DNA from: Verticillium longisporum | Lineage: Eukaryota; Ascomycota; Sordariomycetes; Glomerellales; Plectosphaerellaceae | Direction: 5' to 3' | Length of the DNA: 64,000 nucleotides | Assembly (NCBI GenBank): GCA_019188255.1 | Contig: JAETXT010000005.1 | Coordinates: 1,922,001 to 1,986,000 of the forward strand | Shown here: one piece after another, positions 45,150-57,103 of the stretch | How the letters are laid out: every line of letters begins with the position of its first letter | How positions within the stretch are numbered: position 1 is the stretch's first letter | Notes under the pieces: model-generated | The model's database searches: none | What the model was told of the DNA's origin: nothing | What the model saw: the letters and a program-made list of their open reading frames with translations, nothing else | Made by a program: the position numbers and the translations under genes

Positions 45150-46083
45150 ATGCGATCCTCGACGCTGCTCGACGCCTTCCGTGGCCTCCAGATCTCGGCC
45201 ACCTCCGCAGCGAGGACGCTTGCGACCCCAGTCCGACCTCAATTGGCGCGATCGGCTGTCGCCACTGCGCTGCGCGATGTCCGCCCTTTCTCGTCAACAC
45301 CAGCCCGCGAGGGCAACTGGCTCGAGCCCTCGATCGACCGAACGAAGAAGATGATGAAGGGCAGGCCGCGTGTCGCGACGGGAGGCTCTGTAAAGGGCAC
45401 GACGGTCATGTGGGGTGACTATGGTCTGCGCATGAAGGACCACCACCGCCGCATCAGCGCCAAGCAGCTCAAGAACGCCGAAGACACCATCAAGACGAGA
45501 CTGCGTGGAACAAAGTACCGACTGTACAAGAGGGTGGCATGCAACGTGGGCGTTTACGTCTCCGGTAACGAGGTAAGCGGGTTCCGAGAGGTCCTCGCGG
45601 AGGCTCAGTATGCTCACAAGACCACAGATTCGTATGGGTAAGGGTAAGGGTGGCTTCGACCATTGGGCCGCGCGTGTTGCTGTCAATCAAGTTGTGTTCG
45701 AGGTCAAGGGACTCGTTCACGAGGCTGTCGTCAAGGATGCTTTCCGTCTGGCCGGCAACAAGCTCCCTGGTATGTTCGGTCCGACGCTGAACGTAGGATC
45801 ACGTGCTAATGAAAACGCCAGGCCAATGGGAGTTCGTGCAGAAGGGAGAGCCCCCGTCGTCGGCATCACCAAGCTGGACGGTGTGACTCTGGAGGAGCTG
45901 AAGCGACCGAGGAAAAAGATTGAACCTGAGCAGCTGTTGCAACAGGCACAGGCTGCTCAAACGCCTAGCGAGACTGCGGCTGCGGCCCCTCGGCGCCGGC
46001 GTCATAGAGATCAAGCTGTATGGGACAATCGCGACTGTATTATAGCGTGCCATGCCAGGCATAGTACCAGGCATGCGAGATAA
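45150..46083 (+). CDS. MRPL16: Mitochondrial ribosomal protein uL16m, one frame break
   Basis: Exons 45150..45572, 45628..45777 (GTATGT donor after AAGCTCCCTG) and 45823 onward. The N-terminus (MRSSTLLDAFRGLQ...RTLATPVRP) is a mitochondrial presequence. The L16 core follows: GRPRVATGGSVKGTTVMWGD, YGLRMKDHHRRISAKQL, IRMGKGKGGFDHWAARV (the L16 rRNA-binding signature) and FRLAGNKLPGQWEFV. The frame slips at the C run 45851..45855; one extra C gives GEPPVVGITKLDGV. The C-terminal end is uncertain: the current frame runs to 46083 with an atypical Arg/His-rich tail, and another lost base near 45990 would end it earlier. It belongs to the large mitoribosomal subunit. Confidence 0.9.
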
Positions 46084-46477
46084 AGTGAGATGGGAGCAGA
46101 TGTCTGTATGATATGAACGGACTTGGAAGCTTGCTTCGCCATATGAGCTCTCAAGTCCTGAAAATGTATTCTGACTACTTCTTGTGGCTTTTCGAGAATT
46201 GTGACCGACGAAATGGCCACAGACGCTCATTCTCGGCCCTGTACATCAAGGGGACATGAGTGAGAGCTCCTGACACTCCATGGCAGCACGAGCCACTTTT
46301 CAGCCACAGGCTACATGAACCCCTGTACACACCTGCATCGCACTTAACGCGTACCGTCGCGTCACCCAGGCTCAATCCATCTTCAACCCCATCTGTAGGC
46401 AAAAACCCAGGCAACCGCTGTGACCTGATCAACCACAAACACACAGCTCTGCCCGCGTCTCGCCACATACCAACACC
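46084..46477. other. Intergenic, promoter side of RFC5
   Basis: No gene is seen. It separates two genes reading in the same direction. Confidence 0.5.
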
Positions 46478-47678
46478 ATGGCTCTCATTGTCGACAAACA
46501 CAGGCCAAAGTCTTTGGACGCCCTCACCTACCACCCAGAGCTGTCCGACAGGTTAAGCTCCCTCGTACGCGAAAATCTCCCCCGTCACAATCCCTACCCC
46601 CTCGACCCCCAAACTGACCGTCCCTCGCCATCCAGGCTCGAAGCGGCGACTTCCCCACCTACTCGTCTACGGCCCCTCGGGCGCGGGCAAGAAGACGCGC
46701 ATCGTAGCGACGCTGAAGGAGCTCTACGGGTCCGGTGTCGAGAAGATCAAGATCGACGCCCGCGTCTTCCAGACGTCGAGCAACCGCAAGCTCGAGTTCA
46801 ACATTGTAGCGTCCAACTACCACCTCGAGATCACGCCCTCGGACGTCGGCAACTATGACCGCGTCGTGGTGCAGGACCTGCTGAAGGAGGTGGCGCAGAC
46901 GCAGCAGGTCGACCAGGCGGCGCGGCAGCGCTTCAAGGTCGTCGTCATCAACGAGGCCGACCACCTGACGCGCGACGCGCAGGCGGCGCTCCGTCGCACG
47001 ATGGAGAAGTACTCGCCCAACCTGCGCCTCATCCTCCTCGCCAACTCGACGGCCAATATCATCGCGCCCATCCGCTCGCGAACGCTGCTCGTGCGCGTGG
47101 CGGCGCCGACGCACGCGGAGATTTGCGACGTGCTGGGCCAGAGCGCCGAGAAGGAGGGCTGGCCTGTGGCCAAGGGGCTGCACATGAGGATAGCGCAGGA
47201 GAGCGGGAGGAATCTGCGGCGGGCGCTGCTCATGTACGAGGCTGTGCATGCGCAAAAGTAGGTTCCCCCATCGTGAACCGGCTCTGCTTGAGGCAGCTTG
47301 CTTGAGGCAGCTTGCTAACGGCATGGCAGTGAGAAGGTGACAGACTCGACGCGGATCCCACCACCCGACTGGGAGGCGCTCATTGGGCAAATCGCAAAGG
47401 AGATCATGGAGGAGCACACGCCGGCGCGCATTCTGCAGGTGCGCGCCAAGCTGTACGACCTGCTGACGCACTGCATCCCGGCGACGACGATTCTCAAGAC
47501 GCTCACATTCAAGCTGGTGGCGATGATTGACGACGCGCTCAAGCCCGAGGTGATCAAGTGGTCGGCCTACTACGAGCACAGGATCCGGATGGGCACCAAG
47601 GTCATCTTCCACCTTGAGGCCTTTGTGGCCAAGTTTATGAGGATCATCGAGATATACCTGATGAGCATGGATCTGTAA
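46478..47678 (+). CDS. RFC5: Replication factor C small subunit 5, one frame break
   Basis: Exons 46478..46564, 46636..47257 and 47330..47678 encode 352 residues after one base is restored at the C run 46653..46656. Landmarks are the start MALIVDKHRPKSLDALTYH, HLLVYGPSGAGKKT (the Walker A form with GKK typical of Rfc5), VVINEADHLTRDAQAALRRT (Walker B, NEAD) and ILLANSTANIIAPIRSR (sensor 1 region with the SRC-like motif). The collar domain ends FHLEAFVAKFM. This is the yeast Rfc5 / human RFC3 equivalent of the clamp loader. It lies only 7 kb from RFC1 with one gene between. Confidence 0.93.
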
Positions 47679-50566
47679 TATGGCGTGTGCCGGGAATTAG
47701 AAAAGAAGGGGGAGGGGGCAGGGCGTCTCTGGCGTTTTCGGGATCACATAGGGTTGAAGGGGTTATTTCGGGCGCCTTGTCCTCCTACCGAGGAAGCAAA
47801 ATGACAACACGTTTCAACGGCCCGGTCCGAAGTGAGCCAGGTACAGGACAGCTGTGAGCCGACATTGGAAATATGAACATGGTGAATGGCGAACCCTGTG
47901 TTCGGAGCCGTCGGAACCCAAAAGTTGAACCCGTGATACAGAAGTCAGGAGACCAGACAGGCGGTTGGGATGAGCGCAATCGATAAGCACGCAACTTGTA
48001 TTTCCATTCGTCCAGGCAGACGACCGATGCCGACAGACAGCTCAGCGGATGGAGGGACCTCGAAAAGGTGACAGACTCGGCCGGGATTAAGCTCATGCTT
48101 CGTGCCGGGTGGACACGGGGTGAGTGCACATTGATTCGGGGGTGCAAAACCACACATTTTGAGGTGTCAAGTGGAGGTCCAACTTGGAGCTCGCACCTAT
48201 TCGTCAAACTCACAATACCGAGTATGAGGACAACTGCTCCCCAGGCATTGTGAGACGCTGAAAGGATTCATCAGCGGCGATGCGGTAATCCAGACTGTGG
48301 TCAGTATTGGCGGTTAGAGGATGGCGCATTATACCCGAGGTGCAGACTCGAGAGATGCCACTTTGGGTTGAGGCTCATTCCGGTCATCCTAGGGCCCGAA
48401 GTCCCAACAGCCTCATCTTTTCCCTTTCGCAGGGTGCAGCAAATGGATATCTGCTTGGCTGCATTAGGTATCCGGCGCTCTGTATTGCTGACACGGAAAT
48501 AGGCGAAGAATGGGTGCGGGTCGGGAACAGTGGTGCGCGGCTGGAGCCCGCAAGTGAACCCACGGAAGGCCGAGGAAGTTAGGTCATGGCGATGTCATGA
48601 TGCGCGGTCGAGGCCCGAGGTACGATGGGAGTGATCATGGGCAAGCCATCTCGATTCGGGACTGATGGCGTAGCAGCTAAGGGATTTAGGGTGCAGTAGA
48701 TGAAGTTGTGAACACAACGCGAGTCGTCTGGTTCGCTGAGAGGCCCCTACGTCTCGCAGGGATGGTCACATATTGTCCATCTTTGGTAGGGTGCCTAGAA
48801 ATCATACGTCGTAAAACAGTGAGGGACACTGATGATAGATGCCCATGGGGATGCGGGGAAGGGGGTGTTCGCGCCAGTGCGTCCATGGACACCCGCACTT
48901 GCACCTCCATCCCACCCCACCACCGCAACACGTAGAGCCAGTTGAACGGAGGGGCGTTCTGTCTTGGCCATCCAGATGCACTCGGCGGCGAGACGTGCCA
49001 TGTTGCAGTTCTGACCTCATAGCATGCTGACAAGACTGGGCGTGAGGTTCCCATAGCAGCCCCCTTCACTTGTGAGCTGCTGGATGAGGTCGATGATCTG
49101 GACCTCTTCAGCTTGTCCAGGCATGAGAATGGTGGACTTTTGGGCGTCTGACGTATGTGATGAGGTCAGCCAGGAGGGGTTCAAGTACCCCGCCATTGGA
49201 GGGGGGCACCGTACCTGAGGCGCTCGAGGGCCATGACAGCGGTCGGTACTTGGCGACCCTTGAGCCTCTTTTCCTTTCAAGGGGCCTCTCTACAACCCAA
49301 ACCCACGGAGCCTTGGAGGCCCAGGTGTGACACAGGAGCCAAGATGTCGGTATTTGAAATAAAGCAGCAGACAGGCCAAGCAAGCATGCTCTCTATAGTG
49401 CAGAGGAAGGGCGAAGGGACGATCCGGGCAGCACGACCATGCACGTTACGAAAGAGGTTTGCGCCGATCAGAGGCGCGGGGAGACACTAAGGCCAAGCCT
49501 AATCAGAAGACCCTCCTCCACATCCCCCTTAAAAAGCCAAAAGCCAAAGGTCTTGACCTTCGTCACCGGCCGGCCGGGAAGGGCTAAGATGGGCGGAAAG
49601 TCGGAAGGTGAGACGAGTGAGGTGAGCTCCAGGGATGCAGCTGCTGGTGAGCTGTACCGTAGTACTTCGTCGTGCGACCTGCACCCAAAGATGCAAAGGC
49701 ACCCGCCGCATCCGTGTTGTCCAGACAGGTGCCATTCTCTCTTCGTGTCAGCATCAGGCCGCCGCCCGGGAAATAACATGATGCAGAAGCACGGCAAAAT
49801 CGGCAAGTGGACAATGGGCTCAGGGGACGGGAAAATGCCAAACGATGAGGCGAAGCAGTGAGCTCTTTCTTCGAGCTCCTCTTTTGGCGCCAAATGGCCC
49901 GGTCGTCCGGGGAAGGGAAAAGGCTCCCCACGGCCACGACCCCGGCCTAACGGTAAAACACCAAGACAGCGTAACGCAGGGCCCCCAGTGATCACCTACT
50001 ACCTCTCCGCTCCGTGGCACACAGCAAAGCAAAGGAGCCCCTCCCTCCCCCATCCCATCCCAACACACTCCCGATCCGTGTCCCGCCCGTCCCTTACTCC
50101 ATCGTCGCCTCCTGCGCAATGTCTCGCCGGCCATTGGAACCCTTCGGAGGAGGAGGGGGCAGAGAACCTGACCCATAAAGGGCCCTTCCCCGCAAACGTC
50201 GTTCACGCCGCGACGTTTACTTTTCTCTTTTCCACTCTCTTCTTCCTCCTCTCACCTCGACATTGTCCCTCCCTTCCACGCGCTTCGGTCTCTTGTTTCG
50301 TTGCGCCATACCAATCTACCGCGTCACCCCATTGACCCCTACCGAGCCCTTGACCGGAACGTCACATCTACCTACTCACGACGACCTCGACGGCGGGGTT
50401 CGCTCGAGCGCACTGCTGCTTGCGTGCTGAGAACAGCGACAGACGGGACAAGACACCCCTGTCGACACGTTCGGATACCATCATCCTACCTATTTCCGCA
50501 CTCGGCAAACCTGCAAACCTACAACACCTCTCTCAATCGCAACAACAAACCAGACCGTCGTCCAAA
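47679..50566. other. 2.9-kb intergenic, no supported gene
   Basis: Overlapping frames up to 175 codons occur on both strands without domains. The right end is pyrimidine-rich (about 50220..50260), as expected for the promoter and leader of the acetyl-CoA synthetase gene. Confidence 0.5.
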
Positions 50567-53165
50567 ATGGCCGAAGGCGAGCAACAGAAGACACCAGTGG
50601 TGGCCGAGGCCCACAATGTCGACACCTTCCGTAAGCCCGAAATGCCACCCCCTTGTCGTATGGCGACTTGCCCCTCTCGAGCTGTCCCGCTTCTGGAGGC
50701 GGCGCGACACAGGGCAGGCTACCGTGACGCGCCCCTCCTGAATTAACCGTGAAATTGGAGAATGCAATGCTGACCAGCGGCGGTAAATGTGCGCAATAGA
50801 CCCTCCTCAGAAGATGCTTGACAGTACGTCCCACTTCTTTTCCTTTTTTTTTTTTTTTGTTATGTGTGAGAGGTTCTGAAATGGAGACCCCATGCCTCCC
50901 CAAGTCGCGTGCGCCGATACCGCTATCGTCTATCGTCCGGCCTTGTCCTACTGCGACCTCAATGTGGTTGAGAAGGGCAAGGCTGGGGTGCGACGGTCGA
51001 TGCTGTCATAGCGCGCTGCTTCTGTCCAACGTGTTGGAGGATCTTCGCTGACGATTTTGCCCCTCTTCGCAGAGCACCCTAGCAAACCCCACATTGCCAG
51101 TGAGTGAACCCCTTTGACCCCGCGATTGACCCCCACACGATGCACCCCTTGTCCAATTGAACTAGGGGTCCACGCGCGAAACAGCTGTCGCTAACGATGC
51201 CCAGATCTCGAGGAGTACCAGAAGCTGTACAAGGAGTCCATCACGGATCCCACAAAGTTCTGGGGCGAAAAGGCGCGCGAGCTCCTGTCCTGGTACACCG
51301 ATTTCCAAACCGTCCGCAGCGGCTCCTTCGAGGGCGGCGACACAGCCTGGTTCGTCGAGGGCACCCTCAACGCCTGCTACAACCTCGTCGACCGCCACGC
51401 CTACAAGGACCCCAACCGCGTTGCCATCATCTACGAGGCCGACGAGCCCGATGGCGGCCGCAAGGTCACCTACCAGCAGCTTCTGCGCGACGTCTCGCAG
51501 GTCGCCTGGGTCCTGCGCGAGATGGGCGTCCGCAAGGGCGATACCGTCGCCATCTACCTGCCCATGATTCCCGAGGCCCTCGTCGCCATCCTCGCCTGCA
51601 TCCGTCTCGGCGCCGTCCACTCGGTCGTCTTTGCCGGCTTCTCCGCCGACTCGCTGCGCGACCGTGTCATTGACGGCAAGTCGCGCGTCGTCATCACCTC
51701 GGACGAGGGCAAGCGCGGCGGCAAGCTCATCGGCACCAAGAAGATTGTCGACGACGCCCTGAAGCAGTGCCCCGACGTCTCCCACGTCCTCGTCTACAAG
51801 CGCACCGGTGCCGACGTGCCCTTCACCGAGGGCCGCGACTGGTGGTGGCACGACGAGGTCGAGAAGTGGCCCACCTACTTCCCCCGTCCACGTCAACGCC
51901 GAGGACCCCTGTTCCTCCTCTACACCTCCGGCTCCACCGGCAAGCCCAAGGGCGTCATGCACACGACGGCCGGCTATCTCCTCGGCGCCGCCTGCACCGG
52001 CAAGTACGTCTTTGACATTCACGACGGCGACCGCTACTTCTGCGGCGGCGACGTCGGCTGGATCACGGGCCACACCTACGTCGTCTACGCGCCGCTGCTG
52101 CTCGGTGTGACGACGGTCGTCTTCGAGGGCACACCCGCCTACCCCAACTTTTCGCGCTACTGGGACATCATCGCCAAGCACGAGGTGACGCAGTTCTACG
52201 TCGCCCCGACGGCGCTGCGCCTGCTCAAGCGCGCCGGCGACGAGCACGTCAAGGCCGACATGAAGCACCTGCGCGTGCTCGGCTCCGTCGGCGAGCCCAT
52301 CGCCGCCGAGATCTGGAAGTGGTACTTTGAGACTGTCGGCAAGGAGGAGGCGCACGTCGTCGACACGTACTGGCAGACCGAGACGGGCTCCAACGTCATC
52401 ACGCCGCTGGCGGGCGTCACGCCGACCAAGCCCGGCAGCGCCTCGCTGCCCTTCTTCGGCATCGAGCCCGCCATCATCGACCCCGTGTCGGGCGACGAGA
52501 TCCACGGCAACGACGTCGAGGGCGTCCTCGCCTTCAAGCAGCCCTGGCCCAGCATGGCCCGCACCGTCTACGGCGCCCACAAGCGCTACATGGACACGTA
52601 CCTCAACGTCTACAAGGGCTACTACTTCACCGGCGACGGCGCCGGCCGCGACCACGAGGGCTTCTACTGGATCCGCGGCCGCGTCGACGACGTCGTCAAC
52701 GTCTCGGGCCACCGCCTCTCCACCGCCGAAATCGAGGCCGCCCTGCTCGAGCACCACTCCATCGCCGAGGCCGCCGTCGTCGGCGTCGCCGACGAGCTCA
52801 CCGGCCAGGCCGTCAACGCCTTTGTCGCCCTCAAGGACGCCACCGGCGCCGGCGACGCCCTGCGCAAGGAGTTCATCATGCAGGTCCGCAAGAGCATCGG
52901 CCCCTTTGCCGCCCCCAAGGCCGTCTTCATCGTCCCCGACCTGCCCAAGACGCGCTCCGGCAAGATCATGCGCCGCATTCTGAGGAAGATTCTCGCCGGC
53001 GAGGAGGACCAGCTCGGCGATATCACAACGGTATGTTTTCTTTCCCGCCCCGTGTAGTCTGTGTTGAGAACGTCTGTGACTGATGCGCTTTTCTTGTAGT
53101 TGTCGGACCCGTCCATCGTGGAAAAGATTATCAACCTTGTGCACGAGGCCAAGGGAAAGAAATGA
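50567..53165 (+). CDS. facA: Acetyl-CoA synthetase, with two tiny exons and paired frame slips
   Basis: Exons 50567..50630, 50800..50823, 51073..51099, 51205..53030 and 53100..53165 encode 668 residues. The 24- and 27-nt exons spell HPPQKMLD and KHPSKPHI; the main exon opens [15 protein letters not shown]. Adenylate-forming motifs: [11 protein letters not shown] (A3), [10 protein letters not shown] (A5), [11 protein letters not shown] (A7), [19 protein letters not shown] (A8) and [13 protein letters not shown] with the catalytic lysine (A10). The frame shifts at the C run 51881..51885 and returns at 51906..51909, altering about eight residues (the family form is VHVNAEDP). It makes acetyl-CoA from acetate, CoA and ATP in cytosol and nucleus and is needed for growth on acetate or ethanol. 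Confidence 0.95.
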
Positions 53166-56100
53166 ATTTGAAGCATTTGCGGGCTTTGGGAAGGAAGGGA
53201 AGGAGGACACGGGCACAATGTTCCGCGGACGTACTTGACACCATGATGCCAGGACAGTTCGAACGTGATAGGGCTATGACGGAAATGGTCGCACTTGGAG
53301 TTGAGTGTTTGAAATTGAAGCATTTAATCACACATTCTCGCTCGTTCTGCTGTTGTTGCCGGGTACTCCTGAGTATGGACTGAAGTTGAAGAAAGATGTG
53401 TGCGGGAACATGTCGAAACGAATCTTTTTCGGAGCAAACCGAGAGTCTCTTGGGAAAGGAGGTGGAAATAAAGTTTGAGAACGTGACAAACGACATTGGC
53501 AATGTAGTAGGAGACAAATCAAACTTGAACTATCGCGGTCGTCACAGAAAAAGAAGTAGTCCAGCTGGCAAAGCGTGGAGACTGCCGACCTCAGCAATCG
53601 GGGACTCTCGGAAACATCGTGTCATCCATGCTCGAGGCACATTAACCCTGCATCTCTCGAGTCAAATCGCACGGCCAACGCCGCCACGGTGAGTCCTCAT
53701 CCAGGTGTTCTCGCCAACCGGGACCCTCTTCCAAAACGAACATGACGTGGACCGATCAAGAGGCCTCCAGAAGGCCGTTCAAGAGTTGGTAATCACTTTA
53801 TCAATCCTACCGTCCCCAGTAGGAGCAGCTCGAGTCATACATTGCCGGATTCAAGAGTTCAAGTTAGCACTCGCGGCGGACAACCCACCAGAGATCGGTC
53901 CTTCTTCTGCATGCTGAAAGACAACATCTCAACACAGCCACGCCGCGCGGCATCCGCATGTTCACTGCATGTCGCCAGCACACCGACGGAGATTCTTGTC
54001 GAAGTTGACCACAAACCCGACTACAACTATTTTCAAGCAGGATCGGTGGACTAAGAGAGGGGACCGAAACAAGGGGAAACCCAGGCGGCCGCTGCGTCTC
54101 GAATCGCCTTCATCTGAAGACTTGGCGTCTGATGTTTTAAAGCTATGAAGATCACTGGGTTACCGGTTGAACACCGTGGACATCCCCAGTATCCAGGCTA
54201 TTGGTCAGCGGCCGGATCTCGTTCCCCAGGACATCATACCGAGGCTGGTTTACATCGCAGCAGCAATCTGGTCAGTGTACTGAGGCATTCCTTGCGCAGT
54301 CTTATTACAATGCATGCACGTTTGAGGCCTAGAGCATAGTTAGGACGAAGATTTAAGGACCCCGTTTTGTGCTGAACTTGTGAGGCGGCGTGCGGTTCGG
54401 ATTCCCGACTTGGCTCATGCAATCTCGCACCAATTCTTGGCCAACTCCTCCAAGAAATCGACATCAGAATGTGTGTCTGTCTGATCGAATAAGCTCAAAA
54501 TACTCGAGATGCCCTGGGCTTTCCCCGGAAACACCTGATGTCGATACATTTGGCGGCTGAGCGCGGCCAGAGACAGCAACTGACAACTGCGGTCCTGAAG
54601 GTCGTCGTTGATGTGTTAGCGCGAGTCCGGCAGTAACTGGAACCCTCGGAAGCTTAGTTTTCTGTCGCCGTGCCACCGCTAGAACCTGCAGGCTTCGAAA
54701 GGGAAAGGTTGCAAAGTGGAATGTGCAAGTGGTGTTCGCTAAGTCCGAGAGGGTGGGTGGAGAAGCAGTGCGATGGCTGAGAGTCGTCGTCATCCTCTGT
54801 CCAGCAGTCTTGGTGGCCGCCTGGTGTTGGGCTTCGCCGCTGACCCTTAGAACACCACGTGGGTGCAAGCCGTAATCGGAATGTTAACGTCAGAGATGTT
54901 TGCCCGAATCGTGGTCAATCTCATATCAACGCATCATCACCAGATTCTCGAATGGTCTTGCTGACGGAAGCCAAGACGATGGCTGAGCGTAGTACAAGGC
55001 TGTGTGAGCCTTCGAGACGCTATCTGCTTTGCATCGATCAGATGGGCGTGAGATCAGCTAGCGATTTGTTTGGGTTGCTGCGGATCATGGTCCAGAGACC
55101 AGCGATAGTCATTAGCTCGGTCGTCTCCGGACTTAGGATAGACGAGGAGCAGCACTGATCAGAAGGGATGATCTGCAATTGGTGCCAGTGGTGGAAGGTG
55201 TGCCACGAGGCCAAAATATTTCTTTGCTGACTTGCCAGTATTGGGGGCCCATCTGATGGAACGCAGTGGTCCGCAGGAGCGAGTCGTGCAGATTCGTGAC
55301 TGAGCCTGCGCCTGCCTGCGTGTGGTCGCTCTGGAGATTCAGACATCGCCTCTAGCAACGAGATCGTCTCGTTTGCTAAAATCAGAGTGGGCGCGCACGC
55401 CGAGATCCCATCTGGCAGAGTGGGAACCTCGGGATACATCCCTCCCACGGTTATCGAATTGCCTCGTATTGAATATTGGCAAGGCCAGTCATGGTCCAAC
55501 TCAATTCTCGCCCCTTGAAAATGCACAACGATGTGGAAGCTGTCTTTTTGTGAACACGGTTGTTGCACATGGTAACATTCAAAGAGGATCGTCTGTGGTC
55601 GACGATCTGTTGGGTCTGAAACGCTCAACGAAGGGGTTCATGGCCACAAGCACAGGTGTAGTTGGCCGAGCTGATCGATTCTGCAATCTGGTACCGACCT
55701 GCTGCGGTGGGGACACAGCGAGGGCTCTGCTGTGAATTGGACGCTCGTCACCAGACTTCGGGCAGGGTAGCACGGCATCCATCACATTGATGGCTCGCCG
55801 CTAAGTATGCATCTGGCTGACAGTAAGTGGTCTGTGAGGAGAGTGGCCCAGCCGAATGATATTTCGGGAGCGTCGGCGTCGACAGTCTTCTCTGCTTCAG
55901 CCCCGTCTCGGATGTTAGAGCCGCTTGGGCTTTGGAGACGCTGGTCCAGTGGACGCCCAGCCTTTCAGTGGGCGGTTCCACGTCCAGGATTGTTGGAAGC
56001 CTGGGGTCGCCATGACTGCCGCATGCCGGACGTATGGGCTCCTGAGGGTCGACCAGATGCCGCACAATGGATGAACAATTCGCTCTCTTGAGAATTCTCG

Positions 56101-57103
56101 GCCTGTCAGGATCATCGTTGCCATGGTTTCTTCTGATCAGTATACTGGCCGATGGGGATAACGAGACGAGACGGTCAGGGTGAGGAGACGTCGGCTCGGA
56201 CTTGCCCAAGACTCCGCAATTGAACAATGTCGGCTGGTTAGTGCTGGCAGACGCTGACGACGACAGCGTGAATAAGCTGCACCGTGCCTACAAGCCAGGC
56301 AAGCCAAGGAGCAAGACACCAAAGTGCAGTGGTGCTGACGAGTCAACGAGAGCGAGCCATCTTGGCTGTTCGGAGCTAACGTGAAACTGATCCCCAACTG
56401 GTTGGCAGGGGCCTTGGAGGGGCCTTCCCACAGCCTGTGTCGTGCAGGGGGTGTGGGCGACAGGCATGGGGAGGGGCCTCGGGGCGACAGGGAGGCAAGC
56501 ACAAGGGGCGCTAGCGCGGTACCTAAGTCTTGGGTGCTTGCGTACTCGTAGACCCAGTACCTCACGTTGCCCCCTGGCCTGCTTCGCCTCCATCTCCACG
56601 TCTACTACTGCTTCTGGGTGTCTCTTTCCCATCTGCCATCCCCATCTCATTGCCACCATTCGTCTGTGGCTTCCGTGCACCCAGCAAGCGTCGTCGTCGT
56701 CAGTCAGTCAACGAGAAACTTCCCAACTCTCTTCCAACCTTAACCCATCTTTCCCCACGCTACTACCGATTGCCAAATCAGTTGCCCAGTTGCGACCCTT
56801 TGGACATATATCCCATATATCCAGACCCAACATCCATCCCTACATTCGTCCACTCAGACCCCTTAGAAAGTCTGTCGCAACAACCTTTGTCTCCGAACCG
56901 CCCGGGACTACAAGACGTCACCACTCGCTTCTCCTCGTTTTCAACTTTGAACAAGCAAATTCAAACAACCCAGCTCTGGAAGATCCTTACCACACACTCC
57001 AACTGATGCAATAACCTTCACAAGAACCCCGTCCCGCGTCAGGGAACTCTTCGCCTCTCTCTCCCTCTCTCTTCCCCTCTCTCTGAGGCCTGCTACCACC
57101 AAC
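53166..57103. other. 3.9-kb intergenic, no supported gene
   Basis: Frames of up to 196 codons (55628..55038, minus) exist but lack domains, introns and codon bias. A CT-rich tract at about 57040..57095 directly precedes the ADAM start and is probably its leader. I see nothing else here. Confidence 0.5.

Noticed and set aside
46565..46635. Intron of RFC5 starting at GTTAAG (46551)
   Set aside because: Using that donor loses the conserved LSSL residues and the phase; the GTACGC donor at 46565 gives the family sequence.
49140..49210. Possible tRNA T-arm (GGGGTTCAAGTACCCC)
   Set aside because: The loop resembles TTCRANY, but the required stem pairing next to the loop fails and no acceptor or anticodon arm can be drawn.
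51162..53216. 684-codon frame antisense to acetyl-CoA synthetase
   Set aside because: It is an Ala/Gly/Val/Asp-rich shadow produced by the strong GC3 bias of the synthetase; no domain is seen.
55038..55628. 196-codon reverse-strand frame in the 3.9-kb gap
   Set aside because: Composition is not gene-like and no motif is seen; it could be chance in GC-balanced DNA.
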